Of a DNA stretch of 64,000 nt, positions 11,612 to 22,893 are shown piece after piece (position 1 is the stretch's first letter; each line of letters starts with the position of its first letter). The position numbers and the translations under genes were made by a program. The stretch covers positions 31,727,431 through 31,791,430 of the forward strand of contig CM053326.1 of NCBI GenBank assembly GCA_028583605.1, given 5' to 3'. The DNA comes from Dastarcus helophoroides. Its lineage: Eukaryota; Arthropoda; Insecta; Coleoptera; Bothrideridae. The notes below the pieces were generated by a model that was given only the letters and a program-made list of their open reading frames with translations, made no database searches and was not told the origin of the DNA.

Positions 11612-11735
11612 GTCATAGTATCTCTCTGAAGATGATAGCATTGACTGATCGAAACGCAGTTAGAGCAACCTTTGTTGTGTTTTTTAATCTTTCTTGGTTT
11701 CAAGGGGACAAGATTTTTATTTCAATTTTTACACT
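11612..11735 (+). mobile_element. foldback family A, copy 2 (left arm lost)
   Basis: Only the centre and right arm of family A remain. CTGAAGA is at 11,626-11,632, GAAACG at 11,651-11,656, followed by GTTAGAGCAAC, TTGTTGTGTTTTTTAATC and GGGGACAAGATTTTTATTTC. The complementary left arm is missing, so no target duplication can be recognised. Confidence 0.75.
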
Positions 11736-11749
11736 ATTTTATTAGAAAT

Positions 11750-14110
11750 TTCGCCTTTAACCTTCACAGTTACAAACAAAATTTTCGAATGTTCCAATTT
11801 TGAGAAAAAAGACAAACTTCGGCAAAAACCAAAAATTTAGAAAAATAAAAGTTTAATTTTAACTCCAAATTTTCGATTTGAAGAAAAAAAAATTCTAGTT
11901 TCAACAAGAAATGTTCAGAAAAAAAGCCATTTCGAAAAAGGCTTGAAATTTATTAAAAACAATTACAGAAATTGTCCAGTTAAAAATTTCAATTTTGTAT
12001 TCGTTAATTTGGTAAAAAGAAACTGTTTACTTAAAAACTTAAAAGATCTACCATAGAATATTCAAAATATGCAATTTTGATTTCTCAAAATTTTGGTTTC
12101 TTTTTAAAGCCTGATTGTGTTAAAATGTTGCTTTATTGAAAATTGCTTTTTTTAATTTGCGTTTTTGTTCAAATTTTTGATTATTTCTTGAAGTTTTGAC
12201 ATTTTGACGACTTTTTTTCAAAAGTTGCGACTTTTATGTAGCAAATGGGTTTTTCACTTAATAACTTAAAAAATCAGAATTTTTAAGAAAAATTTTACTT
12301 TTTTTGAAAAATTGACATTTTTCTCACAATTTCGGTTTTTAAAAATTTTGAACTGTTTTAAGAATGGATACTTTTTTTGAACCAAAATTTTAATTTTTTG
12401 TGAAAATCTGGACTATTTTTTATTTTATTTTTTTTTTAATTTCGAGTTTTATGCAGGGAGTGGTATTTTTATTTGAAAAATTGGAAATTTCGAGACTATT
12501 TTTGAATATTTTCACTTTTTTCAAAAATTAAATTTTTCTCAAAATTTCGATTTTTTCGAACTTTTATCTTAAGATATGACTTTTTTCAGAATTTAAATTT
12601 TTTTTAATATTTCAATTTTTTGTGAAAATTTTCTTTTTCTCGAAGTTTCGACTTTTACGTAGCAAATTGGTTTTTATTTAAAAATTTTAAAAATTCGACT
12701 TTTTTGAAAATTTCCACTTTTTCAAAAAATTGGATTTTTCTCACAATTTCGGTTTTAAAATGTTCGAACTGTTTTTAAATATGGATACTTTTTTTGAACC
12801 AAAATTTTAATTTTTGCTGAAAATTTCCACTATTTTTTAAAAAATTTTATTTTTTTTAAATTTGGAGTTTTATGTAGTGAGTGGTATTTTTATTTGAAAA
12901 ATTGAAAATTTCGAGACTTTTTTGAATCTTTTCACCTTTTACAAAAATTGAATTTTTCTCAAAATTTCGATTTTTTCGAACTTTTATCTTAAGATATGAC
13001 TTTTCAGAATTTAATTTTTTTTTAAATTTAAATTTTTTGTGAAAATTTTCTTTTTCTCGAAGTTTCGACTTTTACGTAGCAAATTGGTTTTTATTTAAAA
13101 ATTTTAAAAATTCGACTTTTGAAAATTTCTACTTTTTTAAAAAATTGGATTTTTCTCACAATTTCGGTTTTAAAAATGTTCGAACTGTTTTTAAGAATGG
13201 ATACTTTTTTTGAACCAAAATTTTAATTTTTTCTGAAAATTTCAACTATTTCTTAAAAATAATTATTTTTTTGTTGAAATTTCGATTTTTATGTAGTAAG
13301 TGGTATTTTTATTGGAGAAATTGAAAATTTCGAGACTTTTTTAAATTTTTTCACTTTTTTCAAAAATTAAATTTTTCTCAAAATTTCGATTTTTTTGAAC
13401 TTTTATCTTAAAATATGACTTTTTTCAGAATTTAAATTTTTTTTAAAATTTCAATTTTTTGTGAAAATTTTCTTTTTCTCGAAGTTTCGACTTTTACGTA
13501 GCAAATTGGTTTTTATGTAAAAATTTTAAAAATTCGACTTTTTTGAAAATTTCCACTCTTGTGAAAAATTGAATTTTTCTCAATTCCGATTTTTAAAATT
13601 TACGATGTTTACTTTTTTTTAAATGTTAACTTTCTGTCATCAAACTTCGGCTTTTTTTTAGAATATGATTTTTTCCGGAACTTTTTTCAAAATTTTAATT
13701 TTTTATGAATATTTCGACGTTTTTCAAGAATTTTTACTTTTTTTTGAAATTTCGACTTTTATGTAGTAAATGGTATTTGTATTTGAAAAATTGAAAAATT
13801 CGACTTTTTTTTGAATATTTCCACTTTTATTAAAAATTAGATTTTTTCGAATTTCATTTTTCACAATTTTTACTTAACTGAAAATCTTAATCGTTTGCGA
13901 TCAAATTTGGGCTTTTTTCTTAAGACATTATGACTTTTTCAGAATGTAAAAATTTCCACTCTTTTTAAATTTCAACTTTTTCTCGAAGTTTAGAGTGTTA
14001 TGTAGTAGACTGGATTTTTATTTGAAAAATTTAAAAATTCGACTCTTTTTGAAAATGTTCACTATTCTCAAAAACTGGATTTTCCTCAAAATTTCGATTT
14101 TTAAAATATA
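11750..14110. repeat. T-rich satellite-like array, period about 420 bp
   Basis: The + strand is T-rich with words such as TTTTCTCAAAATTTCGATTT. A long unit is repeated: GCAAATTGGTTTTTAT-type sequence begins at 12,241, 12,662, 13,079 and 13,501 (spacings 421, 417, 422). GGATACTTTTTTTGAACC recurs at about 12,366, 12,785 and 13,198 with the same period. More diverged copies continue to about 14,100. The phrase ACTTTTATGTAGTAAA also occurs at about 32,965, linking this array to the one at 31,970-33,710. There is no coding capacity. Confidence 0.85.
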
Positions 14111-14119
14111 TGAACCCTT

Positions 14120-14298
14120 ATCGTTAGATGACGATGTCGTTGTGTCGTCATTGCCAAGCTTTGCATTTATTTAGATAGAAAAAGTGTCGTGCTATATGCG
14201 CAAGAGTAAAAAATCGAAAATGTGCTCGAGATCTGGCAACACTGAAGCGGACAAACAGGCAGACCAACACACTTTCGCATTTATATATTAGTAAGGAT
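14120..14298 (+). mobile_element. possible SINE/RTE-type 3' end
   Basis: The segment ends in ACACACTTTCGCATTTATAT followed by ATTAGTAAGGAT and is preceded by a GACAAACAGGCAGACC run. I recall this kind of ending as common at the 3' ends of RTE-related and SINE retroposons in insects. No internal Pol III promoter boxes were verified. The assignment rests on recollection of this ending only. Confidence 0.35.
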
Positions 14299-17015
14299 TT
14301 TGCCAATAAACTCGAAATTTAGACAATCTCCAGAAGTTGAGATAATCCTTTTCTTATAGACTTTATTTGCTAAATCTATATTATATAGGTATTGGTAAGG
14401 ATTATATTTTTATAATCCACAGAATGACAGAATGCACACTATTGATGGGTGGCCAAAGCTAACTAAATGTTCGAACCTGTTGCTTGACTTAATCCTTAAT
14501 TTTATAAGTTTTTCTTAAGTGTACTCCCTTCAATCATAGATGGCTTCACATCATTTTATGAAATTAAAGCAAAACAAAATTGGTGTTTTTGAAGGTGAAT
14601 GTTGACGTCATTTGGTGACAAGACGAGAAAACATGGCAAATATTAAATGGTCGACTACCTTGTATTTATAATTACACATTGCCACTATCCAATGTCTTCT
14701 TTTAATAAAGATGCATATTTATACATAATTAATGCGTTGATAGATTAAGTTACTGAACTTTAAATGGAAACAGAAACAAAAACTCATTAAAAACCATTTC
14801 TTAAGAACTATCGATATTACCGAACAAATTATCAATAGTTTTCGATAGTCAAAACTATCCGTATTATCAATAGTTCCTATCGATCTTTACTGACCACTAG
14901 CGAGTTGCAAGCTGAGCTTTCGCCAGGCTTCCAACTGCCTTCACAGGTTACCCTGCAACGTTCAGTGTATTTAGTCTCTGGTTTAGACTAGGAGGTTTGA
15001 GAAAAAAATTGATTTCGATAGGCATTCGGACTTGAAAAAATAATTATTCATTTTGCAAGAGTTCCTCTAGCTGCTATGGAGAACATTCCGCTAGTAGATG
15101 TAATTATTTTCATATTAGCTTCAAGTCAGATAATTATACGGCGAAATAATTCCTCAAAAATTTGTTACCGATTATTTATCAACATTCGTCAATGTGACTT
15201 ATCAAGTACACCCAAAGACGTAATAACGTTATAAGCATTTGTTGACCGATGAATTTCTAAACAATGACTACTAAGAGTTTGTTACAATCCATGAACGCTC
15301 TATTAAATGGAGTTTATAGATGCATTTTCCTATAGTTTCGAATAATTTTTTTCCGATATTCTGTCTTTACTAAGCCTTCCGAATGCATCCTTAAAATTAA
15401 TGGCATAATGACTGAGCCACCCTGTATAATAATGAGAAGTAATTTACCAGAAATCTCTTCAATAGACGCGACGTTTTATTCCGGGGCGAAATTATGAGCG
15501 AGTCCAGCTCTGAATTAATAAGACGCTGAAATAACGCTTCCCATCAAAATACGAAAGCCCGACTTGAAATAGAATTAAGCTGCAAAACATTGCACATCTC
15601 AAGTTATTCCGCAACCTAAATAATTTCTCGGCATATTCTACGGAGACGACGAAAACTTCCATTAATATTACATCAGCAGCGGAATAGATAGAAGCGATAA
15701 AGAGAGCAAACATACCGCTGGGTTGGGAAATGGCAGAACTTTGAACAAAACCAAAAAAGTAACATCATCTAAGGATTTTTTCGTTATATATTTCTACATA
15801 TGATGATTTAAACAGCTAATTTTAATTATTAATTCATTTATTTTCGATGTAGAATTTTGCACAATAGTCACCAATGCAAGAACAAGAAAGATATACTTCT
15901 TCAAAGATAAAACAACTACTAAAATGTTTCTTTGATAAGTAAAGTTAAATATAAAAATTTGACTTTTTCTGAAGTGTCAATTTAACAATCTCGAAACTTG
16001 GACTTTAAACCAGAAATTACTTTAATCTTAAAATTAAAGTTAATCGGAATTTAATTTCATATTAAAATTCAAAATCTTCTTTTCCTTGAAATTTTCTCTT
16101 TTCTATCGATATCCTCAATACTTCGGTAGAAATTTAGAGCGAATACAATTTTAAATTTAAATCAGAAAAGACATTTCTAAAACAAGTATGAAATTTTGAC
16201 GTATATTTCCACGATTTCAATCAGTAAATTCAGAATTGGAAATTTCCAAAATTGTTTCCAAATTTTAAAGTTGTTTCATAAATTTTTTTTTGAACTTTCG
16301 ACTCAAATTTTAAATTTAATCTTACAATTAAGACAAAAATAGTTACTTTAAGTTTAACCTCTCAATTCTGAATAGGTAAGATTTTTAGAAAATATAAAAT
16401 TCCAAAACGTAATGCAAGAATTATTTTCTGAACATTTTTGTTAATCTCAAAATTTCTCTTTTTTCTACTTTTTAACTATTTATTTTTTCCGAACCTTTAG
16501 GTTTAATTAAAAATTTTAGATCTCAAACTCGATTATTTTTTATTATTATTTTTTTTTAATCAAAAGGTTAACAAAAAGTAACACGTGAAAAGATCAAAAT
16601 ATCTATAAAAATCATCGATAAGGTGAATATTTCCCTAAGAGGCATATTGACAGTAGAAATTAATATGTGAATATTATTCAAAATACACCATAAATTATCA
16701 CAAAAATGTTTCTAACTTTCTTGTTTATTAGGAATCTTTCTGACAAAAATTTTAAATTTTCTAAATCCACGTTATCGTTGTTAATCATCCTTGCTCTGTC
16801 ATCCATAACAGAAAAACCCCTTTGCACTTTGGTAAATTTGAGATATGGATATCTCTAAGAAAGTGTATAAACCGAGAGAATTTTCTTTTAAGAATTAACA
16901 TAATTTCTAATCTAAAGTCTAATCAAAAGTCCACTGAAAATTTAGTTTCTTTTGAGAATAATTATAAATAATAAAAAGGTACGTATTAAATGCATAAGCT
17001 TGAATTAGATAAAGT
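14299..17015. other. intergenic DNA with a hAT-like patch
   Basis: No gene recognised. At 14,808-14,886 several copies of AACTATCGATA / ATCAATAGTT lie in both orientations, resembling subterminal repeats of hAT-type elements. Positions 15,490-15,720 have more balanced composition but no convincing coding frame. Positions 15,950-16,560 are A/T low complexity. Confidence 0.45.
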
Positions 17016-17570
17016 TTGTTGCATAATGAGCTACTTCAGAAAGACACATTAACGCTAATTGCGTCCCTGTGCGATGCGCTTCGAAGCGGCGGCGGCGCTG
17101 CAAAAGCGACCAACTCGCATCCCGTTCAGCAGTTTCAGTTATACGACTGCAGCTTTGACCTGAAAAAGCAAGACACACTCGCCGCCGATGTACACTATCG
17201 ATTTCAGCTCTAATGTTATTAACTATTGGACATCATCGCCAGAGGTTTGTATTTGACTCGCTGGCCCACCCACGCGCCGCCAACCCGAGCAATGACAATA
17301 ACAGAAATTGGTGGGATTCGCGGAATCCGCCAACCAATGGCAACAGTCGGCACAGCTCGAGTTTCTCGGAATGTGGATCTTATTGCCACTGGGAGTGGGA
17401 TTGGACGCGAGGCGCCGGTACGCCGGTTTTCCGACGCTCTATTGGACGTTTGCTTTCTTTTTTGTACGATTGTGTGATTCTACAATTGTTATTTCTGCGC
17501 AGAAATTCCATTTCTCTCTGCAGATATCACTCCCAGATCTTTGGATGTTGATAGTAGGAGCCATTTTAAA
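17016..17570. other. island of balanced base composition 2
   Basis: A CpG-containing segment with a GGCGGCGGCG run near 17,088. CCAAT or its complement ATTGG occurs several times (for example 17,309-17,337 and 17,397-17,445). Several overlapping open frames of 60-112 codons exist on the + strand, but none shows a recognisable domain, and their overlap argues that composition rather than coding explains them. A promoter, enhancer or 5' non-coding exon is at least as likely as a coding exon. Confidence 0.4.
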
Positions 17571-17796
17571 AAAATAGACAACTTTGGTTCGAATAATATT
17601 GGCCGACGTAAAGAATAAATAAGAATATTTATTCTTAATATTTGGCGGATGCGCCAGAGTTAATATGGCACTAAACTGAACTCTGCTAGCATTTAAATTT
17701 CACTATAAACAAATTTCACTCAAACACTGTTTTCTTATTCCAACTACCACTAATCCATGCTCACCAATGTTTGAAAAACATACATAGATGTTGAGA

Positions 17797-17964
17797 AATT
17801 CATAAGTAAATCTTGCCCCATGAAACCAGGAGAGGTAGCCAAGCTTCAGAGAGATACTCAAACGCATTAGAGCAAGTGTTGTGTTTTATAATCTTTCAAG
17901 GGACAATATGTGTATATCAAGATTTTAGAAGATAACCAAGAACAAGTCAGTTCAACGAAAAAAA
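17797..17964 (+). mobile_element. foldback family A, copy 3 (13 bp duplication)
   Basis: A degenerate copy of family A with AAATCTTGCCCCATGAAACC near its left end, AGCAAGTGTTGTGTTTTATA inside, and GATAACCAAGAACAAGTCAG near its right end. It is flanked by the exact 13-mer ATAGATGTTGAGA at 17,784-17,796 and 17,965-17,977, which fixes its boundaries. The CTGAAGA/GAAACG centre is eroded. Confidence 0.8.
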
Positions 17965-17977
17965 ATAGATGTTGAGA

Positions 17978-19439
17978 GACAAAAGATTTGTTTTAATATC
18001 AACATTGACGTATGTAATACATAATTAATGTTAAGAATAAAATATCGATTTTAGACGCAAAAAAAGGTGAATTTTATCAAATAAATCAGTTTCATTCATA
18101 AAATAAAAGCCGTTGTTTAAACTAATAGTACGTATTCCACGATTTAACACGACTAACAGTTTCTGGTTTTTTCAACATTTCAACCGTAAATTGCAAATTT
18201 TTAGTTTAAACTCTAAACCTCCAGGAAAAAGTCGAAAATTCGCCTCTAAAGTTAAAACAGTTTAACAAGTATTAAAATTCAGATAAGCATACCTTATATC
18301 TGATGAAATATGCATTTCACAAAAAAACTTGCTCACCATATTGCGTTTCCCACAGTGATTGAAAATCAAAATGTTTTGTTCACTTATCATTAACTGAACA
18401 AAATATTCTTATTTTTATTATTTTTTAGTAAATTCATATTTACTGCAAGGATTTAAAGACAAAATTGTCAGTTAAAAGTCATACCACACCTTTCATTTCG
18501 TTATCTTGTATTCACAGCATATTGCATGAGTTCTGGCGTTTGAGCTATCCCACATTACTGAATATCAGCACTTGATGATTGTTCCTGGGAGGTGACAATT
18601 CTAAACAATAAGTGACAATCAAAATTGTCTTGACCTATGTCAGTTTTGGTACACTTATCATGGTTTCACCATCATTGATATATTACAGAGTGCTTGAACT
18701 ATTAATTATTCGTCAACAAAGAGAACAAAACAATTTCTATGAAACGAAAAGAAAAATCAAATACTTCTATTCTTAGAAATTTTGAATCGATTGAAGCAAG
18801 AGTTTCAAAAATGGGTAAATAGTAGCACAAACTAACTGAAGGAAATGCCTATTATTTTTTAAGTTGAAGTTAATTGCAATTTTAAAATGTAGTAAATGGT
18901 ATCACTATTTAAAGAAAACTTTTCTTAATTCCGGCACGCTATATCTAAATTAATTCGGTGCAAAATTGCCTGAGATATAGGGTAAAAGTGGGATAGTTGC
19001 CCTAGGAGAATAGATGCCTCGAAATTTAAATTGAGAATTTGTAAAAATAACATGAAGGCAGCTAATGCTTCTGGGCAAAGCTAAACCCCTAATATCATGA
19101 ATCTGTGAGTGCCAACCAGAAGCATCAAAGTATTATCTTTTCTGTCATAAAGTTTGACGAATTGTCGAGCCGAGAACACGAATTACGAAAAAAAAAAGTT
19201 TTTTCCGAGAGCGTGTAACTTTTTATTTTTTAAAGAAAAGTGATATTATTTTATTCTTGGTTGCAAGTGTATGGTTTGAATATCATTAATAATTTGTAGT
19301 TGTAGTTAGTTTACTTACGGTGCTTTGTTTTAAAAAGGGAGGTCTTTACCCCTATTGAAAAGGATAGATGTCTACTTTTTTGAGTATATGTGCTCTTAAA
19401 AGCATCTATCCCGTATGGCTTAGGCCTAACCTTGCATGA
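17978..19439. other. intergenic DNA, nothing recognised
   Basis: AT-rich sequence without a convincing open frame. Near 18,980-19,015 GGTAAAAGTGGGATAG and AATAGATGCC occur; variants of the latter word recur at about 19,365, 19,403 and 21,577, suggesting a larger decayed element encloses the two retrotransposon remnants that follow. Confidence 0.4.
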
Positions 19440-20310
19440 CCTTTAACCAAAGTTATGAAAAGAACCAGGGAATGAATTTTACATTAACCTGGGATCTTTG
19501 GCAACCATATTTCAGGCAGAAGTTGCTGCAAATACAGCCTGTGCTGAAGCAATGATCAGGATATCTCATGAAAACAAGAGAATCGTAATCTATAGCGACA
19601 GCTAAGCAACACTAAATGCACTGAGAGCTTATGAAATAAACTCCAAAACGGTAAAAGATTGTGTTGATAAGCTAAGCAACTTGACACAGCACAAAACAAT
19701 TATACTTCGATTGGTTGGGCCCCTTGGGGAATTGAAGGAACAGAAAGAGCAGACCTTCTAGCGAAAAGGGGAGCCGAGTTTCCTCTAGTAGGACCGGAAC
19801 CTACTTGTCTGCTTGCTTACAGAGCGGGAAAAAAGGTAATAAAGGAATTACTAAAAAAAGAACCCAGCACTCCCTGGAGGGGTGTCGATGGTATGAGGCA
19901 ATCGCGGATGTTCATTGACGATCCATCAGAAAAGAGAGCCAGAGAACTATTACGGTGAAGCAAAAATCAGCTCAAGTGGCAGTTGGAGTATTTACGGGAC
20001 ACTGTGCCCTAACAAAACATCTTACAACAAAAGGCGTAAAAGAAAATTCTACTTGTAGAATGTGTGGGGAGAAACTCCTTTACATATTCTTCCTTTACAC
20101 ATATTATGTGAATGTCCGGCTCTGGCAAGGAATAGACATTTAAGCTTTGGAAATGCTCTGACTGAACCAAAGACAATAGTGGAAACACCCAAAAATGAGG
20201 TTCTGGAATTCTTTAAAATAACGAGCATATTATGAGATATTCGTGGGGGAGACAATAAGCGAACGCTTCAGTGCTGCGACCCCATAAAAAAATAATAATA
20301 ATGATAGTAA
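19440..20310 (+). pseudogene. decayed non-LTR retrotransposon 3' end (RNase H, zinc knuckle)
   Basis: The end of an ORF2-type polyprotein of a LINE-like element, which copies its RNA into the genome. Around 19,512 the + strand reads FQAEVAA and around 19,590 IYSDS, both RNase H motifs. Near 19,716 a WAPWGIEGTERADLLAKRGA block follows in another frame, matching the W-PGH-GI-GNE-AD-LA motif. Near 20,055 CRMCGE and, further on, LHILCECPALA form a CCHC-type zinc knuckle. Stops and at least two frame changes break it. The end with AATAATAATAATGATAG near 20,290 resembles the TAA-rich tail of I-clade elements. The clade is tentative. Confidence 0.75.
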
Positions 20311-20829
20311 TATGTCTTGTAAATATATATGAAAGGTTAAAGCTCCTTCACAAGTTGAATGGACGCAATCTACTAAAATAACAACTTTTGATAAAACATA
20401 AAAAACCATTCTTGGTATCAGCGGGATATCACGTAGAAAGAGGATTTCATTTAGAACATTAAGGAGAAAATTTGCAAATAAAGATGTTGATACAAATGAC
20501 ATCCGAGAGTTTTTTTGAGCTGGCAATTCATTAAACAATCAAAGCACTACAGAAGATAACGAAATTCACTAAACTGAAGAAACAGAACCGGAACCAGATC
20601 CACTCAATAGACCAATAATTCTGGTGTCCCTTTAAAATCTATCCAATATTTTTTTTCGGGCATCCGGATGCAGTATTTTAAAATAAAAATACTGCACAAC
20701 CAGAACCAAGTCCATCCGGTAACAGAGATTTAAGTAAATTTAAGAAGTGATGTTTTCGTTCTATTTATTATTTTTTGGAATAATAATAAATAATTAAAAC
20801 AGAAGTACAATGTGCTATTTTTTTTTTTG
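20311..20829. other. intergenic DNA, possible decayed coding DNA
   Basis: On the + strand roughly 20,335-20,630 reads through several codon stretches (for example IRRKRISFRTLRRKFANKD-like residues in shifting frames) between stops, which could be the remains of a transposon gene. I do not recognise the family. Confidence 0.3.
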
Positions 20830-21440
20830 TGGGGGCCGTTATAGGCTCTGTCACCTAAGTTCCAAATCCTTTGTAACTTCAACAAGTTTGTTCGAGTCTC
20901 GTCCAGCATTATATATCCCGGCCTTTACAGCCAGGCTCAGCATCTGACCTACGCTCATTCATTCCAGATCTTCTGGTCTTAATGTTTCTTTGCCAGTCAG
21001 ATTATATCTTTATTTGGTAAAGTTTGGACAAGCACACCCAACGTGTAAACTTGTTTCCTTTTCAGTCCCACACAGTCAACAGTCGATCGCTTTCTGCTAG
21101 GTTGAGTAACTAGGTGTCCTTTAAAGTTTCCGTGGCCAGTGAGCAGACATAGTGCTTTGCTTAGTCTGCTATGAGTGCTTCATCCCTTGATTGCAAGGGT
21201 TTATCCATCAGCAGTCTTGCTTGCCTGCAGGTGGTTATGGTCAAATGAACCCGGTCGAGGTTTGTTAATATGATGTTTTTGCTTACAGCATAAGGCACGC
21301 CTACAATCTGATCGGTGGGAACTTCTGCAGAGGCCCCTCTTGCCAGCTCGACGGCGACCTCGTTGCCGTGTATATTGCTATGCCCGGGCACCCCAACAAG
21401 TGTGACCAGTCTATTAAAGGTTTGCACCAGAGACTAGTTT
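20830..21440 (-). pseudogene. second non-LTR retrotransposon 3' remnant, opposite strand
   Basis: On the minus strand an 88-codon frame (21,427-21,161) contains VGVPGHSNIHGNE followed by VELARGAS, the C-terminal RNase H motif of LINE-type elements. Past its stop, the continuation toward 20,840 shows LHV-like and CTCPN-like remains of the usual zinc-knuckle tail, with stops and frame changes. It differs in sequence from the remnant at 19,440-20,310 and lies in opposite orientation, so the two are separate insertions. Confidence 0.7.
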
Positions 21441-22010
21441 ACACACAGTCCCACACATGTGCCATTGATTAGAATTAAAATAAAAAGTATTACTAATAAT
21501 TTTTTTGATTAATCCTTAAGGGAAACCATCCTCATGGTAATATAAACGTCAATGTATCTAACCCATCCCATATGGTAGGCATCTATCCTCACAACTTCTA
21601 TTGGGATTTAATTAGTTTTAAAAATATCACTTACAGTTACTCTTTACCACGTAGTAAACAGTCATAGCTTTCATGAGAAATAATAGTTTGTTTAATTATT
21701 AGTATTTTATGGGAAAAAACCATCAACCTAAAAAGTGGGGTAGCAATTTTACTATTACCATATACAGGTGGACCATAAGTAATGGTACATGGAGCAAGAG
21801 TAGATTTTCCGCACAAAAATAACGTGATTTAGCTACATACCTTATACCAAAAGTTGATATTAACAGAGGTACAAAATGTCAAAGTTAAAAAAAAAATTTG
21901 TGATTTTTTCGCATAACTGATGAACACATTGCACTATAGACAAGAAATTTGGTATAGAGAAGTTTCTTTGGTCAAGAAATTCTAATTTGTTAACAGATTT
22001 TTAGTAACTC
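21441..22010. other. intergenic DNA with a Tc1-like terminus
   Basis: At about 21,767-21,793 TACAGGTGGACCATAAGTAA resembles the inverted-repeat ends of Tc1-family transposons (CAGTGGTGGACAAAAGTAAT-like). A matching opposite end was not found within the next few kb, so this is a lone terminus at best. Confidence 0.35.
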
Positions 22011-22893
22011 ATAGGGGGCATCACCTGCGCTACCTTGGATTATTCTAAAGCATCATAACTTTTTTGTGCCGTTATGCACACTTATTTTAAATAGATATTT
22101 TTATTTACCTACATTTTCTACGTAAAAAAGGTAAACTTTCTAAATGTTGATAGAAGCAACCATTTTCAAGATATTTGCCTTCAAAGTTTGCCGTACGTTT
22201 ATTTTAAATTATGTAAATGAAAATTTTTCGCAGTAGGTTTCAAAATAAAACTAATAAAACTGACTCTAAAATAGTTTATATCAAATATTACTCTACTGAC
22301 ATTATTATCACACATATTTTTTAAATTTCTAAAGCAAATGTAATTAAAATACCAAAACAAAATTTATTTTCAAAAATAAGTATGTGGGAAATGACCTTTT
22401 TCATGTCAAGAGATTGTAAACAATTAGAAATCTGGCTGTCCTTTACTGAAACTCATCTCCATATATCTACTTTGACCACCCAGACTATTAAAATTTTCTT
22501 ATGCGGACTCAGAGATCATATCTCACATCTCTATGTTAGAAAATAAATTACGTCTTAATTTTTTCGATTTTCTTTATTGAGATTTTCAAAATTTAGGTAA
22601 TAATATTATTAGCAAAGTAATATTTGACATAAATTAGTTTCAAAGCTGTCTTATAATTATTTTTTTTTCAAGCCTACTTCGAAAATTTAATGTCTTAGTA
22701 ATTTAAAACCAACGCACGTCAAGCTTTAAATATCTTGGAAACGGTTGCTCGTATCAACTTTCAGAAAGTACACCTTTTTTACGCAAAAAAGATCGAGAAA
22801 TAAAATAACCTATTTAAAATTAATATACGTGGGTGTACAAAAAAGTTATAATGATTTTGAATTATGCAGGATAGCGCAGGCAGCGCCCCCTAT
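22011..22893. repeat. inverted repeat pair, arms about 190 bp
   Basis: The left arm 22,011-22,200 (ATAGGGGGCATCACCTGCGC at its outer end) is the diverged complement of the right arm 22,706-22,893, which ends GCGCAGGCAGCGCCCCCTAT. The arms match over nearly their whole length with substitutions and small gaps, and the spacer is about 500 bp. The structure fits an old DNA transposon with long inverted repeats, and the nearby Tc1-like end at 21,767 may belong to it. No transposase is recognisable in the spacer. Confidence 0.75.

Noticed and set aside
11626..11656. Hammerhead ribozyme in foldback family A
   Set aside because: CTGAAGA and GAAA boxes with a stem between them are present, but an extra base separates the first box from the stem, and no helix III or NUH cleavage site followed by helix I could be drawn in any copy. 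Kept only as a shared-box finding.
17213..17551. 112-codon open frame on +
   Set aside because: Three overlapping frames of similar length exist in this GC-richer island and none shows a domain; treated as a compositional effect.
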